Positions 57,560 through 64,000 of a stretch of 64,000 nt of DNA are shown one piece after another (position 1 is the stretch's first letter; each line of letters opens with the position of its first letter). Source of the DNA: Steinernema hermaphroditum (lineage: Eukaryota > Nematoda > Chromadorea > Rhabditida > Steinernematidae); assembly GCA_030435675.1 (NCBI GenBank), contig CM059623.1:7528012-7592011 (forward strand), read 5' to 3'. The notes under the pieces were generated by a model. The model did no database searches. It saw only the letters and a program-made list of their open reading frames with translations, and had not been told where the DNA came from. The translations under genes were made by a program, and so were the position numbers.

Positions 57560-58013
57560 ATGCCCTTACAGACTGTTTATCACATGGTTCCACAGAAGAC
57601 GATCGCGTTTTGGTCGGCTACAGGTTCATTATCCCCCTAGTCCCTTAATCTCTTGTTTTGGTAGACGTCGAGAACTTTCTTAAAAGACGACGGCCGAAGC
57701 TGGCGTTGAAGTACGCGGACGACTTCCTCCGGCACTACATCACAGGTGTCTTTGTGGAGTTTCCATGGTTCTGAGTGTTTCTTTTTTCTGTGTAGGGAGA
57801 GTTCTCGTGGAAATGACAGACGACGACCTGAAGATGATTGGCATCGAGAGCTTCGAGGAAAGGTCGGCCAGACGTATCCAGCTAAACCTAATCGGCGCTG
57901 CTTCAGGCAGGACCTCTTGCTGGAGATACGACGGACGAAGCTCCTCTCCGACTGCGACGAATTCGAAAAGCTCAATCAGAACGAGAACAATAAATGTTGA
58001 GAAGGGTAATTAG
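57560..58013 (+). CDS. Small SAM-domain protein
   Basis: Exons 57560-57623, 57665-57745 and 57796-58013 give 120 residues. The SAM fold is visible across all three exons: F-W-S-A-T-D-V-E-N-F-L at the start, A-L-K-Y-A-D-D-F-L-R-H-Y-I-T-G, then V-E-M-T-D-D-D-L-K-M-I-G-I and a final helix R-R-I-Q-L-N-L-I. SAM domains make homo- or hetero-oligomers or bind RNA. Only about 35 Ser/Thr-rich residues follow. An AATAAA lies inside the last coding exon near 57989, so the true 3' end could be earlier. It is 205 bp after NOP16 on the same strand, close enough for an operon. Confidence 0.72.
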
Positions 58014-58139
58014 TGGACGGCGAAAACAAGTAGGATGGCCCCGGGGGGACGCATTAGGGAAATAAGGCGGGCGGATCAGGTCGGGGTTAGGGGGCGGGAG
58101 CTCGTGGCCTCGTCCTCCCAGAGTCCGCCGCGGATTCCA

Positions 58140-58413
58140 ATGCGCTTCTCCGTCCTCCTCGTCGTCGTCCTCTTCACCTCCGCCGCCTCCTTTCGCCTGG
58201 AGCGCGACAAGAGTTTCCGCGCGGCTATCGAGATGCTCCGCCAGTCCTACCCTGGTGAGTTCTTTCACCTGGGGTTACACTAATCGGACTCCTTCAGGTC
58301 TCAGTCTCCCATACGTGCCGATGAAGAAGACGACGCAGATGTTCCGCTTCCGAAGAGCGCCGCGGCGTCCCCTGTGGGACTACCGTCTCCGGATGATGCC
58401 CAACTTCTTCTGA
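58140..58413 (+). CDS. Small secreted peptide precursor, unrecognised
   Basis: Exons 58140-58254 and 58298-58413 give 76 residues. Seen: a clear signal peptide (M-R-F-S-V-L-L-V-V-V-L-F-T-S-A-A-S), then a basic body with dibasic sites: K-K before T-T-Q-M-F-R-F and R-R after it, and a further R-R. This looks like a peptide precursor, but there is no Gly before the dibasic site, so amidation of the R-F end is not expected. The last residues are M-M-P-N-F-F. Family not known. Confidence 0.6.
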
Positions 58414-60258
58414 CTCATTTGATGTAAAGTGCGGCGCCAATAAAAACTATTTACCGTAGTGGGACGGTTTACAACGTACGGTCACCAGATCCTGGCCTTC
58501 GGGCTTCCGGGCGCCCTTCTAGACGCTTCTGCCTCTCTCAACACAGGTCTCCAGCCTCAGCCGAGGCGCGAGGTCGCTGGGGATTTCGGCTGAGCCGACG
58601 CCGCCATCCGCGGCGAATCAGCTGGTGACTGGTGCCCGCGACGTAACGGCAACTTTGTTTATAATAATAATGCGGCAGAACTTGTTTCCTCCCAATGGCG
58701 GCGTCCGGCGACATAAAGGGACGCCGAAGGCGCAGTCCGGGCGAAGGAGACGACGATGGCGCTCCGATGGCCGCCCGAAGAAGCCCACCGCTACCTCTCA
58801 CTGCAAGACCTCCTTGAGGCGATCCTGCATGCCGCGAAAGACCCCGTCAAAGGTGAGTCTCTCAGAGATGCATGGAGCTGCGTCTCCGGACCTAATGGAA
58901 TGAATTAACTGCGCGAAAATTGGTCCTTTTGGACAAGATCGCGTTCTCATTAGAGTAACTGGCTGCCTTGAGAGAAGAGGGGTACGGTAGGGGGGGGGGG
59001 GGGAGCCCGTCGAAAACGAGTGTTCAGAAGATGAGCACAAGGGGCAAACTGAAATGTCTTCAGAAGGTCTCTTTGGTTTGCTTTTCGGCAACCGATCAAA
59101 AAAAACGTTCCTAAGTGCATTTTAATGAACCTTTGATAGTACAGCACTTGGGTACGGTACTTTGGAGGGAATCACGAAGATGACCCCTAAATTATCTCCA
59201 GAGTCCCCGCGTTTCTCGGAGATAGACTGTCTGGATCTTCTGTTACTCGTAGACAGGCATCAGGCGTGCAGACGTCTGTCCTCTTGAGGAAAACACAAAA
59301 AGAAGAAGTCGAGGCGTGTTTTGACGGAGGGAACGGGTTCTCCTGGAGGAGAATCGGGTCCAGAAGGGCTGGAAGTGAACATTTAAAAGTTTGTTGTTTT
59401 GATGTCAAAATCGCCGAGATGAAGGACTCTGCAGACACAGTACTTGGACGTGCATAACTGGGATCTTCGATTCATGTGGCTCCAAGTGAAAAATGAGTTT
59501 GTGGCAATAAGGTAAAGCAAAGAAGAGCTTCGAGAAGCCAGATGGTGTATTTTCTCCCCAAAAGTATGACTCTCGCGCGGATCATGCCCTCCACCGAGGT
59601 TCCACAGTGGTTCCCTGAATCAGTTCCCCTCTAGTTCCTCTTGCGCAACGGTCGATCTTTGGCCTCGGTCCTTCCTTCCTTCCCTCCCTCCCTCACTCAC
59701 TCCCTCCCTCCGTCCGTCGCCGACGGCGCGTCAAAACAGAAAACAAATCGATCGCTCCACCGTCGCTTCTCCGAATCCCCCGAAGCGCCTCCAGAAGCCT
59801 CAGACGGGCCACTCTGGAGCCCTTCGAGAATTCGGGGATTGCATAGCCGCATCGGCGATCGGATTCCGTCGACCCTACGCGGACTAATCGCTGCGCGCCC
59901 CTCAATCGCCGCTTTCGGCTCTTCGGACGCGTTTTTGGGATCGAGGATCCTCCGCCGGCGCAACTTCGGATTCCAGAAGGCGCCGCCCATTGCCCATCTC
60001 GGACGCCCCTTTCATCGCGAACATCTGGGGTTTTGTGACTTGTGACGGCCTCTGACGCATTCGCCTTCCGAGGGGGAAGGGGAGAGACTAAACCTTGGCT
60101 TCGGCCTGCAGGTCAGGTCATCTACACTTCTTGGAATTTTCCCTTCTTCTCACAATTAGACGACGCTAACGTTTTTGTTTTCGTTCAGTGGTCCGCTTAG
60201 TGCATATTTAGAAAAACAGAGTTTCAGTTAACAATTCTACCGTATCTCTGTACTTCCG
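58414..60258. other. Gene-poor interval with simple repeats
   Basis: Contains a run of 14 G at 58990-59003 and a CCTT/CCTC low-complexity tract at about 59669-59720. Open frames (for example 59641-60045) follow the biased composition and show no domain. No RNA gene seen. Confidence 0.5.
58990..59003 (+). repeat. Poly-G homopolymer (14 G)
   Basis: Read directly. Such runs are rare and unstable in nematode genomes and can form G-quadruplexes; length may also be affected by sequencing. Confidence 0.8.
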
Positions 60259-60531
60259 ATGGATCTTTCTGCCTCCATTGTGGCTATTTTTGCCGTCCTT
60301 TTGTTCCCCTACATATCAGTGGTCTCTAGAAGCGTAGATGACCCGACCTACAGACCGAAGCCAAGAGTCAGTTCGACAGTTCCTGGCAAAGCTCCGAAAC
60401 AAGCTCCTTCCGAGGTTCAAATGTTCTGCATTCTCTGTCCCAACGAAACTTCTTTCCATGCCAGGACCCTCGGAGCCTTATTTAGATACAGTGATTCGGG
60501 GGAGTCGTCTGCACTTGAAACGAGTCGATGA
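60259..60531 (+). CDS. Possible secreted protein, 90 aa
   Basis: A frame starting at 60259 begins with a good signal peptide (M-D-L-S-A-S-I-V-A-I-F-A-V-L-L-F-P) and continues 70 residues with two close Cys (C-I-L-C). A second frame (to 60589) overlaps its 3' half, so an intron or another 3' end is possible. No family recognised. Upstream DNA is A+T-rich and promoter-like. Confidence 0.4.
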   Translation: MDLSASIVAIFAVLLFPYISVVSRSVDDPTYRPKPRVSSTVPGKAPKQAPSEVQMFCILCPNETSFHARTLGALFRYSDSGESSALETSR

Positions 60532-60589
60532 TCGACGTTCAGGCTCAGAGGAGTTCAAAGGAGACGTCATAACCCAGTTTGAGACGTAA

Positions 60590-61271
60590 ACATAGCATTT
60601 GGCAACCAGTTCCTGTGCAACTCCTCCAGTCAGCCCTAATTGTTTTCACTTCCCCTAGAAGGTGCAGAAGCCCTACAGGGGCGTTCTCCCTGCAGAAGCG
60701 AGGATCCTCTACGTAATACTCCGCCCGCCGGGGGCGTCTCGGCGTCTTCTGGTTCGGCGTCCGCGCGATCAGCTGTGTTTTCAGCTTCCCTCGCTGTTTG
60801 TGACCACAGAAACGGGTTTCCCCGGAGGCACCCGAGAAGGACTCCACTTTCGCCTTCTTATCGCCTCGGTATCTCCGCTCCTATCTCCCCCGTTTTGTGC
60901 CTTCCTCTGCCACCGCGCCCATCCGGTCGCTCCTGCGTCTTCCAGAGGCCCGGCTCTGGCCCAGAGTTGCGCAACGCTTTTGTAGAAAGTAGCTCCAAAA
61001 AGACGCGCAAACGGGTTCCTCCGCAAAAACCTTCGCTTTCCCACGTCTTCGGCCGCGTCTCGCTCTGCAGCGCCGTTCCGTCAGAGTCGCCCTGACGGCT
61101 CCTCTAGCCCGAATCCTTTCTGGTTCCTTGGCTGGTGGCTGGTGGCTCGTGACTGGTCACCGCTGTGGGCTCCTCATTCGGATCCCGGAAACCCCCGATG
61201 ACCCCTGGCGCGATCCGCGCAGTCCTAACCCAAACGTTCACTTGAATCTTTCAGCCGGAGTCCGTTTCCGC
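60590..61271. other. Spacer before the CRAL-TRIO gene
   Basis: About 680 bp, rich in TCGCCGTC-like coding-strand composition, with long frames on both strands but no domain. A CTTTCAG acceptor ending about 16 bases before the next ATG is a likely trans-splice site. Confidence 0.4.
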
Positions 61272-62954
61272 ATGATGAGCGGCGACTCCGCGTTCCCGGC
61301 ACATTCCGAGCTCACTTCGGAGCAGCTGGAGCAGATCCGCGTTCTTCGCGAGAAGACCGCCGACCTTACGGAGACGCTCCCCGACTACCGAGGCGACTTT
61401 GCCCTCCTCCGGTGGCTCGTAGCGCACGACTACTCCCTCGGTAGGTCCCACCGTCGATTCCTCTGACTCCGCTTCAGATTCTGCGCTCCCGAAGCTCCGT
61501 TGGGCGCTGCAGGCCTTCCTCTCCCAGGGTCTTGACTCCCTCGACCTCTCCACGGTGGATAAGGTCGCCGACGCCGTCGACGCCGTCAACCCCGTCGTCA
61601 AGTACTTCCCAGGTGGGCCCTCCCCGACTCCCGCCGGGACCAGGCTTCTTCAGGAGGGCTGATGGGAAACGACCGCGAGGGGCATCTGATCTACGTGCAA
61701 GCGCTAGCGAAGGTGGATCCGCGGTCGATCTCGAAGGCGGGCAAAGTGACCGATCTCTTCAGGTGAGCCCTTCTGGGCCTCGCACCTCTTGACCTCGCGC
61801 GTTCAGATGCATGATGACGGACTGCCAAGGAGTGCACGCGCTCATCTGGTGGGTCGGCGGTCCTCGGGGGCCGATTCATCTCCGCTTTCAGCGCCAGCGA
61901 GCGGAAGACGAATCGCAAGATGGGGGTGTCACTCATCATTGATCTAGAGGGATTCAGCCTCGATCTCATGTACATGCCCACCATCAAGATCTTCATGAAC
62001 CTCATCACTCTCCTCCAGGTACAGCCCGATCGTGGCGGGACCGAAAGTACACGATTACGACAAAAAGTAACTTCTGCTTTCCACGAAAACCGGTTCCCAG
62101 CACGGCCTTGACCGAAAAAAGGACGAGAACAGCCCTACCCGCAATTGCAGCTGATGGTTAGGGCTGTAGCACGCGAAACAAAGGGAAAACTTGCACCATG
62201 AGGGGCTATTCTAGAGGAGGCCCTAAGAATGCGCGATAACACGACATATAATGTATGATCTCAGATGATGTACCCGGACATGGGCCGCCGTATCTACGTT
62301 ATCAATGCACCGGGCGCCGTGAATACCGTATACCACATGATCCAGCCGGTGTTGGCAAAGGAGACGCGAGGGAAGGTGGAATTCCTCGACTCTTCATGGC
62401 GTGACCGTCTCTGCGAGGAGCTCGGCGCCGAGAACATCCTCGAGCACTGGGGAGGCACCAAAAAGGCCCTCGGCGCCACCGGCAGGATCCGCATGGGCGG
62501 CAAGGTGCCCGAGTCCGTTCTGTGGGCCATACGCATCGCTACAGTCCCTAACGAGCCGTCTTGCAGGATCGAGAACATGCGCGAGTGCGGCGAGCCGGCG
62601 GATAAGGAGCTGAAGAAGGTGAGCGTACCGGCGAGGCGCCACGGCACCGTAGCTGTGGCGGTGGCGGAGGGTGGATCGAGGCTCCGTTGGTGGTTCCGCT
62701 GCGACAGCGGTGATATCGACTTCCTGATCCGAAAGGACGGCCACGAGGTGCCCCAGCCCCCGAGGGCGTCCGCCTTAACCCGAACCGTTTAGGTGTGGCC
62801 CCGGTTTCGGACGACGACGGAGTTCGTGCCGGAGTTCGGCGAGATCCTCTGCGAGGCGCCCGGCACCTTCGAGCTCGTCTTCGACAACGGCCACGGGAAG
62901 CTCTGGTCGAAGAACATCGCCCTCCGCGTCGACATAGAGCGCCCCTTCTTGTAA
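61272..62954 (+). CDS. SEC14-like CRAL-TRIO and GOLD domain protein
   Basis: Lipid-binding protein of the SEC14L type. Exons 61272-61440, 61478-61612, 61654-61762, 61807-61848, 61892-62018, 62265-62521, 62567-62747 and 62793-62954 give 393 residues. Seen: N-terminal helices L-R-E-K-T...F-A-L-L-R-W-L-V-A; the CRAL-TRIO core with D-R-E-G-H-L-I-Y-V, the hinge strand S-L-I-I-D-L-E-G-F-S and Y-P-D-M-G-R-R-I-Y-V-I-N-A-P; G-G-T at its end; and a C-terminal GOLD domain (L-R-W-W-F-R-C-D-S-G-D-I-D-F and F-E-L-V-F-D-N-G-H-G-K-L-W-S-K-N). CRAL-TRIO plus GOLD matches SEC14L2-type proteins and nematode CTG proteins. Convergent with flp-24 (107 bp). Confidence 0.92.
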
Positions 62955-63060
62955 ATACGTGTATCGAACGGAAAAGGACAGCGATATCATCTGATATTCG
63001 ACGGCGATCACGGGACACGACAGATGGGGCCTTCGTGGTGGCGGCACTTCCGGGCGCTTT

Positions 63061-63324
63061 TCAGAAGCCGCTGCGCTTGCCGAAGCGGATCATCATGTCG
63101 GCCGCGTTGGGCACTCGCTTCTCCATGTACCGCGCCTGCAAGGGCTACGGTAGCGGGGCGGCGGCGGGTGCACTCACGTTCATGAACTCGCGGACGGCGT
63201 CGTAGTGGGGACGGTAGAAGGCGGCGCTGAAGTCGTCGTCGTAGGGCCGCGCTTCGGAAGCGCCGACGAAGAGGGCGGCGAGGAGGGCGACGGCGAGGAC
63301 GACGATCTGCGTGAATCCGACCAT
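63061..63324 (-). CDS. flp-24: FMRFamide-like neuropeptide precursor FLP-24
   Basis: Exons (minus) 63324-63178 and 63135-63061 give 73 residues. Seen: a signal peptide (M-V-G-F-T-Q-I-V-V-L-A-V-A-L-L), a spacer with D-D-D-F-S-A-A-F-Y-R-P, then one peptide flanked by K-R on both sides: V-P-N-A-A-D-M-M-I-R-F-G. The Gly is the amide donor, so the product should be VPNAADMMIRF-amide. C. elegans FLP-24 yields VPSAGDMMVRF-amide, differing at three positions. Only three residues (S-G-F) follow. FLP-24 acts in stress-induced sleep from the ALA neuron in C. elegans. Too small for many gene finders. Confidence 0.93.
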
Positions 63325-64000
63325 TCTGCGGGAATCTGGAAGACAGAGGTTAGGGTGCTGCGCCCGAGGCGACGACGGAGGGAACGACCCCTCCGGGAGG
63401 CGCCGAATCGTCCCGCAGGGAGCGATTAGGCGCCGATTTTTTGTCGCGAAATGGAGGCGAAAACAGCCAGAATCCGGAAAAAGGGGCTAATTCGCGGAAC
63501 GCCCCCGGAGCGCCTCGAAAACACTCGACTTCGTTAACACTTCGCCGGCCCCGGGGAAGGTCCTCCCGGAGCCCTTTGTCTTCGGAAGCCGACCGTAGTC
63601 CCTCCCCCGGCGTCACGTCATCTTCCATAAATCGCCCAGGGTCCGATTAGCGCCTTCCGGAGGGCGCTACCGTAATCGAGCCCTCTTTGGCCCTATGACG
63701 TCGATGGTTCAAAGAGCGAAACGTTTCGCTGCAGGAGACTACGCGCAGTCCTAAAACGGCCATTCAAAAGGCTATAATTTGTTTATCGAAACTCCGAAAC
63801 AGATCAGAAGTCGTCGGATTCGTCACTCCTCGAAACTCCCACAAAGAAAGATTGCAGAGGGCGCCGTGGACCAAGAAGGCCTTGGCCTCTGGAGTACCGT
63901 ATCACTAACGAACCCCGAGGAGTCCTCGAGAGTCCTCGAAGCCCTTCGGAGGTGGAGGAGGACCCGGAAGGTGTCCGGTGGCGCGTCTGGAGGGTCCTCG
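63325..64000. other. Upstream region of flp-24
   Basis: G+C-rich DNA with two TACCGTA heptamers (63668 and 63896). Frames on both strands at 63350-63650 reflect composition. No gene seen before the window ends. Confidence 0.4.

Noticed and set aside
59641..60045. 134-codon frame rich in Ser, Pro and Arg
   Set aside because: Begins in a CCTT/CCTC low-complexity tract; frame length reflects lack of A/T stops, with equal frames on the other strand.

Overview
The window is nuclear DNA from a nematode. Evidence for this: almost every gene is cut by 38-60 bp introns with GT...TTTCAG borders; several start codons sit a few bases after a TTTCAG-like acceptor, as expected for spliced-leader addition; and the gene content includes a ground-like (hedgehog-related) protein, an FLP-24-type neuropeptide precursor and an FBN-1-type EGF/ZP protein. 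Species cannot be told from the sequence alone; a free-living rhabditid-type worm fits. Exon chains below were built by hand from splice phase and family alignment recalled from knowledge; nearly all give a length divisible by three, but none has been checked against RNA.

Layout. 1-4.8 kb: 3' part of an fbn-1-like EGF/ZP membrane protein. 5.3-6.9 kb: an Rpp14-like RNase P subunit whose stop codon is only two bases before the ATG of 3-ketodihydrosphingosine reductase. 7-9.2 kb: a MICU2/3-like mitochondrial calcium uptake regulator, convergent with MRPL18. 10.4-12.1 kb: seryl-tRNA synthetase. 12.2-16.3 kb: a long SLC9C-type Na+/H+ exchanger with a degenerate voltage-sensor-like region and a cNMP-binding-like domain. 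16.5-17.2 kb: TMED2/p24. 17.2-20.3 kb: gene-poor. 20.4-22.1 kb: RILP-like. 22.4-24.6 kb: ERp72/PDIA4. 25.4-27.7 kb: a small membrane protein, complex III subunit UQCR10 and RPL21.

28.6-38.8 kb is an island of mobile DNA with no host gene recognised. It holds giant foldback elements with MITEs nested inside one another, a retroposon family with (TAAAG)n tails and 13-bp target duplications, an RTE-like LINE tail, minisatellites, and a Merlin (IS1016-like) DNA transposon with identical 105-bp terminal repeats and an 8-bp target duplication. Because the foldbacks carry two copies of the same arm, the uninterrupted arm shows the empty site for each insertion, so the insertion order can be read directly.

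38.8-44.3 kb: annexin with a GYPQQGP-repeat N-terminus, then MCM6 (both minus strand). 46.4-48.6 kb: a secreted, probably GPI-anchored protein with two PEBP-like domains. 49.4-50.4 kb: class I phosphatidylinositol transfer protein. 51.2-52.4 kb: ground-like protein. 52.5-54.5 kb: a 49-residue secreted or membrane microprotein and an unrecognised Cys-rich/coiled-coil protein. 54.7-57.4 kb: WDR37 and NOP16 sharing a short divergent promoter. 57.6-58.4 kb: a small SAM-domain protein and a small secreted peptide. 61.3-63.3 kb: a CRAL-TRIO/GOLD protein convergent with flp-24.

There is no single pathway. Housekeeping functions (translation, ribosome biogenesis, replication, secretion, mitochondria) are mixed with cuticle or nervous-system genes, as is usual for nematode chromosomes.
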